From Gammaproteobacteria bacterium (lineage in GTDB: Bacteria; Pseudomonadota; Gammaproteobacteria; Pseudomonadales; Alcanivoracaceae), in NCBI GenBank assembly GCA_018067045.1, contig JAGPVL010000008.1:1-64000 (forward strand): DNA of 64,000 nt, read 5' to 3'. Below, in pieces: positions 55,690 through 64,000 of the stretch. The notes beneath the pieces are model-generated. The model did not search any database, was not told where the DNA came from, and saw nothing but the letters and a program-made list of their open reading frames with translations. How positions within the stretch are numbered: the stretch's first letter is position 1; each line of letters opens with the position of its first letter. Position numbers and translations under genes: made by a program.

Positions 55690-57066
55690 ATGAAAATGTC
55701 TTATACCTGTATGCGTTCTGTATTGATTAAGTGCATGTTTTTTTCCGTCATTACGATGGTAGGTAATGCATCTGCGGAGGTGGGATATGCGGAAAAAGCG
55801 GAGCTAAAAATCGGTTTTATTAAGCTGACCGATATGGCACCACTGGCCATTGCTTATGAGAAAGGGTACTTCGAAGACGAAGGTCTTTACGTGACGTTGG
55901 AGGCACAAGCCAACTGGAAGGTGCTGCTTGACCGGGTAATCGACGGGCAGCTAGATGGGGCGCATATGTTGGCTGGACAGCCGCTGGGCGCAACGATTGG
56001 GTTCGGAACACAGGCTCATATTATCACTGCGCTAAGCATGGACCTGAACGGTAATGGTATTACCGTATCGAACGCTGTGTGGGAAGAGATGAAGAAGCAT
56101 GTGCCGATGCAGGACGGCAAACCAGTACACCCAATTAAAGCAGACGCTCTTAAGCCGGTTATCGAGAAGTACCGAGCAGAAGGAAAGCCATTCAATCTCG
56201 GCATGGTATTTCCCGTATCAACTCATAACTATGAGCTTCGATATTGGTTGGCTGCTGGTGGTATTCACCCAGGGTTTTATGCGCCAGAGAAAGGCGATAC
56301 CTCCGGGCAGTTGCAGTCTGATGTTTTGTTATCTGTTACACCGCCGCCACAAATGCCATCGACCATGGAGGCTGGAACTATCTATGGGTACTGCGTCGGT
56401 GAGCCGTGGAATCAGCAGGCCGTATTCAAAGGCATTGGCGTACCCGTCATTACTGATTATGAAATATGGAAGGACAATCCAGAAAAAGTATTTGGTGTCA
56501 GCAGTGAATGGGCAGAAAAGAATCCGAACACGCATATTCGTGTTGTTAAGGCGATGATTCGAGCCGCTCAATGGCTTGATGAAAATAATAATGCGAACCG
56601 TCCTGAAGCAGTCAAGATTCTTGCCAAGCCAAACTATGTTGGTGCAGATGAAGAGGTAATAGCCAATAGCATGACCGGCACTTTTGAATATGAAAAAGGC
56701 GATACCCGTTCGGTCCCTGATTTCAACGTCTTCTTTCGGCGCAACGCAACTTATCCTTACTACTCTGATGCCATCTGGTACTTAACGCAGATGCGCCGTT
56801 GGGGGCAAATTAGTGAGGCTAAACCGGATAGTTGGTACATGGATATCGCTATGAAAGTGTACCGTCCTGATATTTATGCCGTTGCCGCAAATGAGCTTAT
56901 TGCAGAGGGAAAAGTGAAAAGAAAGGATTTTCCAGACTTCGCATCTGAAACAGGGTTTAAGCCTCCGCAAACCGAATTTATTGATGGCGTTATCTACGAC
57001 GGAACGCAACCGAACGTCTATCTGGAAAAACTCACGATTGGTTTGAAATCGACCGATCAACTTTAG
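55690..57066 (+). CDS. nrtA: nitrate ABC transporter substrate-binding protein
   Basis: A 458-residue periplasmic binding protein of the NrtA/CmpA family. The Sec signal spans residues about 1-29 ([15 protein letters not shown]). The mature part has [20 protein letters not shown], the [20 protein letters not shown] pocket segment and [16 protein letters not shown], all shared with NasS. Length is near 450, typical of NrtA. aaggag precedes ATG 55690. First gene downstream of the antitermination leader. Confidence 0.92.
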   Translation: MKMSYTCMRSVLIKCMFFSVITMVGNASAEVGYAEKAELKIGFIKLTDMAPLAIAYEKGYFEDEGLYVTLEAQANWKVLLDRVIDGQLDGAHMLAGQPLGATIGFGTQAHIITALSMDLNGNGITVSNAVWEEMKKHVPMQDGKPVHPIKADALKPVIEKYRAEGKPFNLGMVFPVSTHNYELRYWLAAGGIHPGFYAPEKGDTSGQLQSDVLLSVTPPPQMPSTMEAGTIYGYCVGEPWNQQAVFKGIGVPVITDYEIWKDNPEKVFGVSSEWAEKNPNTHIRVVKAMIRAAQWLDENNNANRPEAVKILAKPNYVGADEEVIANSMTGTFEYEKGDTRSVPDFNVFFRRNATYPYYSDAIWYLTQMRRWGQISEAKPDSWYMDIAMKVYRPDIYAVAANELIAEGKVKRKDFPDFASETGFKPPQTEFIDGVIYDGTQPNVYLEKLTIGLKSTDQL

Positions 57067-57096
57067 TCGACGATCGATAGTTCAACGGAGGTAAAG

Positions 57097-58110
57097 ATGT
57101 TCTCACCGACAAAGCAGGGCGGTATGCCGGAGTGGACTCAGCTGTGGCGGAGTTTGATGAAAGGTGAATTCCATTCGGTAAAGGTAGTAAAAATTCTGCA
57201 TCAGGTTGGGCTGCCAGTCATTGGCATGTTGGTTTTTGTGATGATTTGGCATCTCGGCGCGCAGCGCATTGACACCTCCCTTGGGGTTTTTCCGGGGCCG
57301 CTAGAGGTGGCGGAGCAAGGGCAGAATCTCTATGCCGAACATGTCGCTGAAAGGGGAAAAGAGGCGGGATTTTATCAGCGCCAAGAAGTACGCGTGGCTG
57401 AACGTGTTCTGGTTGATCCTGGATATAAGCCGGTGCTGCGAGATTATACCGGTAGTGCGACTTTCTTCGATCAGATACTGACAAGTTTAGCGACAGTCAT
57501 GAGCGGATTTCTGCTTGCGTCGCTGATCGCGGTGCCACTGGGAATCGTGATCGGTTTAAGCAGTTCGATGCATGCCGCGATTAATCCATTGATACAGATA
57601 TTTAAGCCGGTATCGCCATTGGCATGGCTGCCTTTGGTGACGATGTTGGTCAGTGCGATCTATACCAGCGATGACCCGATGGTAGCGAAGTCATTCGTTA
57701 CATCAATGTTGACGGTGTCGTTGTGCAGCCTGTGGCCAACGCTGATTAATACCTCTGTTGGCGTCACTTCAGTGAGTCAGGATTTAGTTAACGTATCTCG
57801 CGTGTTGCGTTTGGGGTGGTGGTCGCACGTCATCAAAATCGTTTTACCTTCTGCCCTTCCGATGATCTTCACCGGATTACGTTTATCTCTGGGTATTGCT
57901 TGGATGGTCTTGATCGCGGCAGAAATGTTGGCGCAGAACCCAGGGCTAGGAAAATTTGTCTGGGATGAGTTTCAAAATGGTAGTTCGCAGTCTCTGGGTA
58001 GAATTATGGTGGCGGTGTTTGCCATTGGCTTTATCGGCTTCCTACTCGACCGAGCAATGCTTTCTCTGCAGCGCTGGTTGGTTTGGGATAAACAGTCCGC
58101 GCAGCGCTAA
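57097..58110 (+). CDS. nrtB: nitrate ABC transporter permease
   Basis: A 337-residue inner-membrane permease. One helix near residues 45-63 is followed by an extended periplasmic segment (about 65-125). The BPD_transp_1 domain then starts near TSLATVMSGFLLASLIAVPLG, with the EAA-like loop at LIAAEMLAQNPGLGKFV. gaggtaaag precedes ATG. Thirty bases after nrtA. Confidence 0.92.
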   Translation: MFSPTKQGGMPEWTQLWRSLMKGEFHSVKVVKILHQVGLPVIGMLVFVMIWHLGAQRIDTSLGVFPGPLEVAEQGQNLYAEHVAERGKEAGFYQRQEVRVAERVLVDPGYKPVLRDYTGSATFFDQILTSLATVMSGFLLASLIAVPLGIVIGLSSSMHAAINPLIQIFKPVSPLAWLPLVTMLVSAIYTSDDPMVAKSFVTSMLTVSLCSLWPTLINTSVGVTSVSQDLVNVSRVLRLGWWSHVIKIVLPSALPMIFTGLRLSLGIAWMVLIAAEMLAQNPGLGKFVWDEFQNGSSQSLGRIMVAVFAIGFIGFLLDRAMLSLQRWLVWDKQSAQR

Positions 58111-58122
58111 TTAGAGGTGTTT

Positions 58123-58968
58123 ATGAAAGCGATTCTTGAGCTAAGCAAGGTTGGCATCACGTTTGACACGCCTCGTGGTCCGTTTGAGGCCATTAAGGAA
58201 GTGGATTTGAAAATAGCAGAAGGTGAATTTATTTCGCTGATAGGTCATTCCGGATGCGGAAAGTCAACGGTACTAAATATTGTTGCGGGCTTGCTGCAGG
58301 CTACAAACGGTGGTGCCATTCTCGATGGTAAGGAGGTTTATCAGCCTGGTCCAGAGCGCGCCGTTGTGTTTCAGAACCACTCATTACTGCCTTGGTTAAC
58401 AGCATATGAGAATGTGGAAATCGCCGTGCGGCAGGTCTTTAAGGGAAAGAAAAGTAAGGCCGAAATGCGTGACTGGATTGAACACAATCTTGCGCTAGTG
58501 CATATGACGCATGCCCAGCATAAGCGACCTGATGAAATTTCAGGCGGGATGAAACAAAGAGTGGGTATTGCTCGTGCACTGGCAATGCAGCCACGTGTTC
58601 TGCTGATGGACGAGCCGTTTGGTGCGCTCGATGCATTAACCCGCGCGCACCTGCAAGACTCATTGATGGATATTCATCGCCAGCTTGGCAGCACCGTGAT
58701 CATGATTACCCACGATGTAGATGAGGCTGTTCTGCTTTCCGATCGCATTGTCATGATGACCAATGGCCCGTCTGCAACTGTCGGTGAGGTACTCGACATT
58801 ACACTGCCCCGTCCGCGAGATCGTTTAGCGCTTGCGGATGACCCTGCTTATAACCGATGCCGTCAGCGCGTGCTGCAGTTTTTGTATGAGAAGCAAAGAA
58901 AGGTTCAACCGATTCCGATGTCGTCAGATTCAGCTAAAAGCTCCATGGCGGTACAAAATTTCGGCTAA
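58123..58968 (+). CDS. nrtD: nitrate ABC transporter ATP-binding protein
   Basis: A 281-residue ABC ATPase. Walker A GHSGCGKST, Q-loop FQNHSLLPW, signature ISGGMKQR, Walker B VLLMDEPFGALDA and the switch His in MITHDVDEA are all intact. It has a single domain, so it fits NrtD rather than the fused NrtC. ATG 58123 has agagg five bases before it; a GTG two codons upstream is unlikely. Confidence 0.92.
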   Translation: MKAILELSKVGITFDTPRGPFEAIKEVDLKIAEGEFISLIGHSGCGKSTVLNIVAGLLQATNGGAILDGKEVYQPGPERAVVFQNHSLLPWLTAYENVEIAVRQVFKGKKSKAEMRDWIEHNLALVHMTHAQHKRPDEISGGMKQRVGIARALAMQPRVLLMDEPFGALDALTRAHLQDSLMDIHRQLGSTVIMITHDVDEAVLLSDRIVMMTNGPSATVGEVLDITLPRPRDRLALADDPAYNRCRQRVLQFLYEKQRKVQPIPMSSDSAKSSMAVQNFG

Positions 58969-58995
58969 TGATTTATTACTTTGGGGATTATGAAA

Positions 58996-60252
58996 ATGTT
59001 AGAAGCAAACTTAATAAACGAACGGAACCGCGCTCTAAAGCCTGTACGGCTACTGCCATTTATTGCGTTGGCGCCCGCCGCGCTGATGTTCTCTTGCTTT
59101 GCACAAGCGGAGGACGATCGCTTTATAACCGCGTTAAAAGGTGGAACGCCAACATTGAACATGCGTTTGCGCTATGAAGAGGTTGGTGTCGATGTGCCTA
59201 ACCCCATCGCCCATGAAGATGAGGCAACGGCTCTGACGCTGCGTACTCGATTAGGCTACCAAACCGGTAAGCTCGGCGGATTTGACGCCTACGGAGAGTT
59301 TGAAGATACGCACGTTGTCAGTGGGGTAGATGACTATACGCCAGAGTCTCCCGGTTACGCGGTGATTGCAGATCCGCGTGTTACCGAGGTGAATCAATCT
59401 TTTATTCGCTATACCGGATCTGAAACGCTTAACGGTCTGGTGACGACGTATGGTCGGCAGCGCATTATTTATGATAACGCGCGCTTCGTGGGTAATGTCG
59501 GCTGGCGTCAGGATGAGCAAACCTATGACGCGGCAAAACTCGACTACGGAACGGATAATTTTGCGCTATCTGCCGCGCATATCAGTCAGGTGAATAGCAT
59601 TACGCCTGCGTTGGATAATTTTAGTGATAGCGTGCTCGCTAACGCCAAGTGGAAGTCGGCGCCGGGTGGTGCATTGACGGCGTACGGTTATATGTTGAAA
59701 CCGAAATATAAAGACGACTTTGATACGACAGACACTTACGGTGTTCGCTATGAGGGCGGCATGTCGGCTGGAAATGTAAAGTTGTTGCTCGCGCTTGAAT
59801 ATGCCGATCAGTCTCGTCAGGCGGCGCTGACCGCTGTCGATAATGATGTCACGTATAGTCTAGTGGAAGCCGGTGCATCGATTGCGGGGGTGACCGTTAA
59901 GGTGGCGCAGGAAGTCCTCGGTTCAGATAATGGTTTGTATGGATTCCAAACTCCACTGGCAACAAAGCATGCTTTTAATGGTTGGGCAGATAAGTTTCTG
60001 GTGACGCCAGCTGCGGGTCTAGAAGATCGGTATATTTTCGCAACGACCAATGTGGCGGGGATGAAACTAGCTGCAGCATACCATCAGTTTTCGGCGGATA
60101 GCGGAGGGCAGGACTACGGCACTGAGACAGACCTTGTTGCATTGAAAAAAATCGGCCCCTATACCGTCGGTATTAAATACGCTGACTACAAGGCAGACAC
60201 GTTTTCGGTAGATACCAATAAGCTGTGGGGTTGGGCAGAAATGTCGTTTTAG
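58996..60252 (+). CDS. outer-membrane porin (alginate-export-family-like beta-barrel)
   Basis: A 418-residue porin-like protein with a Sec signal (LLPFIALAPAALMFSCFAQA). The mature part is a beta-barrel of alternating residues ending in the phenylalanine-terminated strand LWGWAEMSF, typical of outer-membrane barrels. LNMRLRYEEVGVD, ATALTLRTRLGYQ, GGFDAYGEFED and YGRQRIIYDNARFVGNVGWR fit the alginate-export porin family pattern. ATG 58996 is preferred over 58990 because gggga lies eight bases away. Last gene of the operon, so probably the outer-membrane route for the transported anion (inference). Confidence 0.82.
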   Translation: MLEANLINERNRALKPVRLLPFIALAPAALMFSCFAQAEDDRFITALKGGTPTLNMRLRYEEVGVDVPNPIAHEDEATALTLRTRLGYQTGKLGGFDAYGEFEDTHVVSGVDDYTPESPGYAVIADPRVTEVNQSFIRYTGSETLNGLVTTYGRQRIIYDNARFVGNVGWRQDEQTYDAAKLDYGTDNFALSAAHISQVNSITPALDNFSDSVLANAKWKSAPGGALTAYGYMLKPKYKDDFDTTDTYGVRYEGGMSAGNVKLLLALEYADQSRQAALTAVDNDVTYSLVEAGASIAGVTVKVAQEVLGSDNGLYGFQTPLATKHAFNGWADKFLVTPAAGLEDRYIFATTNVAGMKLAAAYHQFSADSGGQDYGTETDLVALKKIGPYTVGIKYADYKADTFSVDTNKLWGWAEMSF

Positions 60253-60289
60253 GACGGCAGGCGACTAGCACAATGGGCATTCGCGCATA

Positions 60290-60330
60290 AAACCCAAGGA
60301 GCCGTGGGACGGCTCCTTGGGTTTATTTTA
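60290..60330 (+). terminator. rho-independent terminator after the porin gene
   Basis: A 15-bp perfect stem (aaacccaaggagccg / cggctccttgggttt) with loop tggga and T-rich tail. Sits between the converging porin and merR genes and closes the nrt operon. Confidence 0.9.
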
Positions 60331-60381
60331 TTGCGGTAGAAGTTGTGCTAACGGGTCTCTAAGGCTTGCGCCTCAGGCGTC

Positions 60382-61221
60382 CTACTTATCACCCTTTTCG
60401 ATATGCGCCAAGACATTGGTCATACGGGTGACTAATACAGAGTTAATGGATTTTTCGAGAACTCGACCTAGTTCGGTGCTGACCACCGCTTCTGCAAGAG
60501 GGCGTAAGCGGGTAATGACGTGGGCTAATCCTGGTACGTCCTCACCCTTTGGCAGGCCGTTGCTGGTGTCTTTATCGTCGAGCAGATGCTCAACGATCAT
60601 GCCAATGAAGCGTTCCGCCAATTTATCAATATCATCACGAATAAGCTTTACATGCGTTAGCAGTGCGCCGAGTGGAATGCCGGCTTCAACTAGCTCTTTG
60701 CCAGCATGATAAATACGTGGGTATGGAATGCGCAGACGCATGCCTTCAGGAATGATATAGCCGAGTTTGACGGCTTTGGTCATGACGTCAGTGGTGAATT
60801 CATCACCAAAGTCAGCAATCAATTCTTCGTAATCGATATACGAAGGAATCTCTGGATTACGCCAAGAGGTAACCGCTACTTCTAAACCGAGAATATCATT
60901 AAGGTCTCGGCCTTCCTGCCACGCGAGAAGTAAGTCGCGAATATTGTTGATGGTAAAACCACGCTCCAGCAATGCGCCGATGATTTTCAAGCGGGCGAGG
61001 TGGACGTCGGTATATATGCCGGTGCGGCCGCGTTTTTCCGGAGGCGGTAGCAGGCCACGATCTTGATAGGCGCGAACATTGCGCACCGTAGACTCAGCTT
61101 CGCGGGAAAGTTCATCAATGGTGAACTCACGCTGCGTGTCCGGGGCATCGGGTTCTGCCGCTGGGACATGCTTGCGCAGGCTGTTAAGAATAGATAGTGG
61201 GTTGTTGTTTGTCTCTTTCAT
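60382..61221 (-). CDS. MerR-family transcriptional regulator
   Basis: A 279-residue regulator. The MerR winged helix is at about 34-105 (EFTIDELSREAESTVRNVRAY, QDRGLLPPPEKRGRTGIYTD, HLARLKIIGALLERGFTI). The long C-terminal part (about 110-279) is helical, unlike short metal-sensing MerR proteins, so it probably binds an organic ligand. ATG 61221 is chosen; an upstream extension of 68 codons has no MerR homology. On the same strand downstream of the EphD-like gene, but with its own upstream region of 247 bases. Confidence 0.85.
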   Translation of the reverse strand: MKETNNNPLSILNSLRKHVPAAEPDAPDTQREFTIDELSREAESTVRNVRAYQDRGLLPPPEKRGRTGIYTDVHLARLKIIGALLERGFTINNIRDLLLAWQEGRDLNDILGLEVAVTSWRNPEIPSYIDYEELIADFGDEFTTDVMTKAVKLGYIIPEGMRLRIPYPRIYHAGKELVEAGIPLGALLTHVKLIRDDIDKLAERFIGMIVEHLLDDKDTSNGLPKGEDVPGLAHVITRLRPLAEAVVSTELGRVLEKSINSVLVTRMTNVLAHIEKGDK

Positions 61222-61346
61222 AGCCTGAATAGTATCCGGCTTTACGGTGCTGTTCCACCCGTGCCCAACGAAAGCTGGAGGTCGGTCACGTAACGAGTCA
61301 GCGATACACCGTGGAGAATATTCCTCTACAGCTCTTTTGCTTGGAC

Positions 61347-61373
61347 ATATTAGATCTCGATCGTACCGGTACG
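61347..61373 (-). promoter_or_regulatory. candidate merR promoter with palindrome
   Basis: On the minus strand, TAATAT (61347-61352) could be a -10. The 12-bp palindrome cgtaccggtacg (61362-61373) lies in the upstream spacer region, a common MerR-type operator location. The -35 is weak. Confidence 0.35.
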
Positions 61374-61399
61374 GCAGTGGCCACAGTAAGTTAACGAGG

Positions 61400-61431
61400 G
61401 ATCTGATGCTCGCACAGGCGAGCATCAGATC
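61400..61431. repeat. perfect 14-bp hairpin between the EphD-like gene and merR
   Basis: gatctgatgctcgc / gcgagcatcagatc with loop acag. No T run on either strand, so a terminator role for the leftward gene is possible but not typical. Confidence 0.6.
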
Positions 61432-61468
61432 TGACTTCGGTCCTCAGCTAAACCGCGCTTAGATCGAT

Positions 61469-63229
61469 TTAAGGGGCGACTTCGACGCGCGCCATGCGAC
61501 GCATAATGCCTGGCGCAAAGCGGGACAGTAAGCGCAGGCCGTGTGCTTCTGGGCTCACGATGGCGAGTGGCTTGTTTTCACGAACCGCATTGACGATAGC
61601 TTGCGCAACGCGATCTGGCGTATAGGCACGTTTTTGATAAATCCCTTTTGTTGCTTTGCGCTTTTTGTCCTGCTCTTGTTCATCCACGCCGACAAAGTGG
61701 GTTGCCAATGTAATACCGGTATCAATGACACCGGGGCATACCGCAGTGACACCAATGCCTTGGCCTGCCAGTTCGGCTTGCAAGCAATCGCTGAGCATTA
61801 AGACGGCCGATTTACTGGTGGCATAAGCAGGGTACGCGCGCGATGGCGTGAAAGCGGCGGCAGATGCGGTATTGACGATATGACCGCGTTTGCCCGCATC
61901 AATCATTTGCTGCGCAAATAAACGACAGCCATGAATAACGCCCCATACGTTAACGCCCAATACTTTTTGCCAGTCTTTCACGCTGGTATCTAAAAATCCG
62001 CCGGCCATACCGATGCCAGCATTGTTAATCACAACGTCGGGTACGCCATAGTCACGTAAGACGGTTTTCGCAAAGGTTTCCATCGCACGACTGTTGCTCA
62101 CGTCGACGGTTAGGGCATGGCCCTGTCCATGCGGCAGCATGGTGACCGTTTCATTCGCTGCGGCTTCGTTAATATCAACGCACAGTACTTCGGCACCTTC
62201 TGCGGAAAATGCCAGAGCCGTTTCGCGACCGATGCCAGACCCTGCGCCGGTAACCACCACGAGTTTGCGGGCAAAGTCGCCGCATTTTTCATTTGCTGTC
62301 TCGCTGACGTACGCTCTTTGCAGGGTTGGGCTAGCTGGCGCGCCATCAATATGATCGACGAATTCGCCAATCCATTGGGCTAATTGTTCTGGATGGCTAT
62401 GTTGAAGCCAGTGCGTCACATTTGCTTCGCGGCGCCATAGTTTTGGCGTCCAGTGTGAAAGCTCAGAGAGCAGCTGTGGCGTGACAAAATTATCTTTTTG
62501 CGCAACAACCATTTGTACAGGGACTTGAGCGACGCGGCGACGCGGGCGGAGCACGCGTTGCATCATATTGGCGCGGTATAGGTTAACGCCCAGAACGCCG
62601 TCGGCCGTTTGAGTCGGATTAACTTCAGCGCTAATGCCTTCAATATTTTCGAGGAGTTTTGGCCATGCCTTACCAAGTCCAAGCTGCCACATTTTCGGTG
62701 CAACCCAGGGAAGCTGGAACAAGAAAATATACCAAGAGTGAAGGAGCTGGCCTGCTGCAGCGGTAATTTCCGCGGGTGAGGCGCTGCCAAAGCGTTCGCG
62801 GAACCAGTAGCCAACGTGGTCTAAACACGGGCCTGAGATCGTGGTATACGAGGCAATGCGTTTTTCCGCACCGGGCTCAGTGACAGATTCCCAGCTCTGG
62901 ATAGAGCCCCAATCGTGACCGACCAAGTGAACGGGCTGATCAGGACTGACGGCGTCGATTGCCGCATGCAGATCTTGCATTAAGAACGATAACTGATAGT
63001 CAGAAATTTTCTTTGGTACATCAGAAGCGCCAGCGCCGCGCACATCATAGGTGACGACCTGATATTGCTTAACGAGAAAAGGAATGACGTTATCCCAAAT
63101 GGCGCTGCTGTCTGGATAGCCATGGACGAGCACAATAACGGGCTTCGTTTTCTTTCCGGAAGGTTGACCGTATTGCTTAACGGACAAATTAATATCGCCG
63201 GAGGGTACCGTTAACGTCGTTGCTTGCAT
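61469..63229 (-). CDS. alpha/beta hydrolase - short-chain dehydrogenase fusion (EphD-like)
   Basis: A 586-residue bifunctional protein. Residues about 1-295 are an alpha/beta hydrolase of the epoxide-hydrolase type: oxyanion motif VHGYPDSSAIW and nucleophile Asp106 in VGHDWGSIQSW. Residues about 325-586 are a classical SDR: cofactor motif TGAGSGIGRE, NNAGIGMAGG, and catalytic YATSK with upstream Ser. The same fusion occurs in mycobacterial EphD. Probably opens an epoxide and oxidises the diol or hydroxyl of a lipid (inference). Confidence 0.9.
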   Translation of the reverse strand: MQATTLTVPSGDINLSVKQYGQPSGKKTKPVIVLVHGYPDSSAIWDNVIPFLVKQYQVVTYDVRGAGASDVPKKISDYQLSFLMQDLHAAIDAVSPDQPVHLVGHDWGSIQSWESVTEPGAEKRIASYTTISGPCLDHVGYWFRERFGSASPAEITAAAGQLLHSWYIFLFQLPWVAPKMWQLGLGKAWPKLLENIEGISAEVNPTQTADGVLGVNLYRANMMQRVLRPRRRVAQVPVQMVVAQKDNFVTPQLLSELSHWTPKLWRREANVTHWLQHSHPEQLAQWIGEFVDHIDGAPASPTLQRAYVSETANEKCGDFARKLVVVTGAGSGIGRETALAFSAEGAEVLCVDINEAAANETVTMLPHGQGHALTVDVSNSRAMETFAKTVLRDYGVPDVVINNAGIGMAGGFLDTSVKDWQKVLGVNVWGVIHGCRLFAQQMIDAGKRGHIVNTASAAAFTPSRAYPAYATSKSAVLMLSDCLQAELAGQGIGVTAVCPGVIDTGITLATHFVGVDEQEQDKKRKATKGIYQKRAYTPDRVAQAIVNAVRENKPLAIVSPEAHGLRLLSRFAPGIMRRMARVEVAP

Positions 63230-63272
63230 TTCACTTTCCTTTATCTCGTTTCTGTTCAGTCTTGATGTGCTT

Positions 63273-63284
63273 ATCAGGTCTGAT
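63273..63284. promoter_or_regulatory. palindrome upstream of the EphD-like gene
   Basis: atcag-gt-ctgat lies 44 bases before the ATG of the hydrolase-SDR gene, and could be an operator. No other support. Confidence 0.3.
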
Positions 63285-63296
63285 CATGTGAAAAAT

Positions 63297-63983
63297 TTAT
63301 GCGCTGTGTTGCGACAAGATAGACTCTGCTGACACAAGGGGTAATGGTTCATTGAGCCATTGCGCGCGAAGACCACTGTCATGCTGAGAAATATTCAGCA
63401 GCGAACGGAAGCCTGCGCCGCGTCGCTCACGTACCAGCCACGGCTGGATAACCCACAGCCCTGTCGCGAGTGGTGAATGACGACAAATTGGAATTTGGCT
63501 AGTCGGTAAATGTGCGGGCAAAGGGTTGCCTGTCAGGCCAACTAACTTGTCGACGATGCGTTTATCGGCATAGCCCAGATCGGGGCTAATGCTATAAGGA
63601 CGTAACCAGTCGACAAGAGGTTGTTGGTGATGACGAAGCCGTAGCTGATGTCCGGCGGCAAAGCGCTGCATGAGGCCTTCTAAAAACTCAATGGATTGGC
63701 CCGCGCCGATGGCATCCGCTAAACGATCGCGGAGAGTGTCCGTATCGGAGAGCAGGCCTTGATAACTCGGGTTGGCGCCAACCGTTGTGCAATACAACGA
63801 TTCGGCAGCCACTCTCTGGTGATGCGGTGCGCAATATAACGCCACGGCCATGCCGTCTCGCAAGGTTGTGTTAGAGGGGAAGTATTCGGGGCGTATGCCA
63901 GGCCGTGTTAGCCAACCACTACGATCTGATAAAGAGGTGCGCTGCCCAAACCACGCGAGCGGCCGGTGTAGGTGTTCAGTCAC
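63297..63983 (-). CDS. hypothetical protein, 5' end near window edge
   Basis: A protein of at least 228 residues I do not recognise. It is rich in Leu, His and Arg, with QRTSLSDRSGWLTRPGIRPE near the start and FEAGHQLRLRHH-like QRFAAGHQLRLRHHQQPLV mid-chain. No signal peptide or membrane helix. The start is set at GTG 63983 (aaggc just upstream), but the frame stays open to the window edge, so it may be longer. Same direction as the EphD-like gene, 67 bases upstream of it. Confidence 0.55.
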   Translation of the reverse strand: MTEHLHRPLAWFGQRTSLSDRSGWLTRPGIRPEYFPSNTTLRDGMAVALYCAPHHQRVAAESLYCTTVGANPSYQGLLSDTDTLRDRLADAIGAGQSIEFLEGLMQRFAAGHQLRLRHHQQPLVDWLRPYSISPDLGYADKRIVDKLVGLTGNPLPAHLPTSQIPICRHSPLATGLWVIQPWLVRERRGAGFRSLLNISQHDSGLRAQWLNEPLPLVSAESILSQHSA

Positions 63984-64000
63984 GCCTTGCTGTTTTAGCC

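Noticed and set aside
61222-61425. 68-codon upstream extension of the MerR gene
   Set aside because: Non-conserved sequence that covers the probable promoter and palindrome.

Overview
The window is chromosomal DNA from a Gram-negative gammaproteobacterium, probably a marine member of the Pseudomonadales/Oceanospirillales/Cellvibrionales neighbourhood. The support is the gltA | sdhCDAB | sucAB-lpd-sucCD block, the gltX / tRNA-Ala(GGC) / tRNA-Glu(TTC) order as in Pseudomonas, RND pumps and outer-membrane porins, a PA3496-like acidic protein, and sigma-54 and sigma-32 type promoters. The genus is not determined. Genes are dense and mostly intact. The only mobile element is a truncated IS3-family transposase at the left edge, next to an AT-rich orphan gene.

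Layout. 1-1300: IS3 remnant and an AT-rich hypothetical gene. 1382-10666: an AraC-type regulator diverging from a five-gene set (GNAT-like protein, GH3-family adenylating enzyme, double-GNAT protein, RND adaptor, RND pump). Two 10-bp direct repeats exactly 21 bp apart lie in the divergent gap. An acetyl-CoA hydrolase/transferase follows. 13073-17668: selO and a leftward padR-DUF1853-DUF2804-DUF4282 operon. 17805-22397: a lipoprotein, an unknown protein, and a 2OG-Fe(II) oxygenase overlapping a secreted glycine-rich protein. 22428-25869: a heat-shock-type hsp20 unit, a REP-like inverted repeat, ppnP, a beta-hydroxyacid dehydrogenase and an SMP-30-like protein.

26042-42496 is the citric-acid-cycle block: gltA leftward, then sdhCDAB, sucA-sucB-lpd and sucC-sucD rightward. 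Two leftward genes for exported proteins separate sdhB from sucA. A 13-codon ORF with a perfect Shine-Dalgarno lies upstream of sucA. 42694-50194: small conserved proteins, an EamA transporter, a membrane protein with an internal repeat, a YfcH-like epimerase, gpsA-sixA and a degenerate HD-GYP protein. 50340-52217: gltX, two tRNAs and a terminator. Then an LHPP-like HAD phosphatase.

53253-60330 is a nitrate/nitrite-responsive transport locus: NasT (ANTAR antiterminator) and NasS (sensor), a sigma-54 promoter, a leader with two ANTAR-type hexaloop hairpins, the second mutually exclusive with a terminator, then an NrtABD-type ABC transporter and an outer-membrane porin. No nitrate or nitrite reductase gene follows in the window. 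The right end holds a MerR-family regulator, an EphD-like alpha/beta-hydrolase/SDR fusion and an unrecognised protein reaching the window edge.

The best candidate for an undescribed system is the GH3/GNAT/RND locus (2.4-10.7 kb). The most completely legible regulatory device is the NasST leader at 55.5-55.7 kb. All family assignments come from reading motifs; no database search was run.
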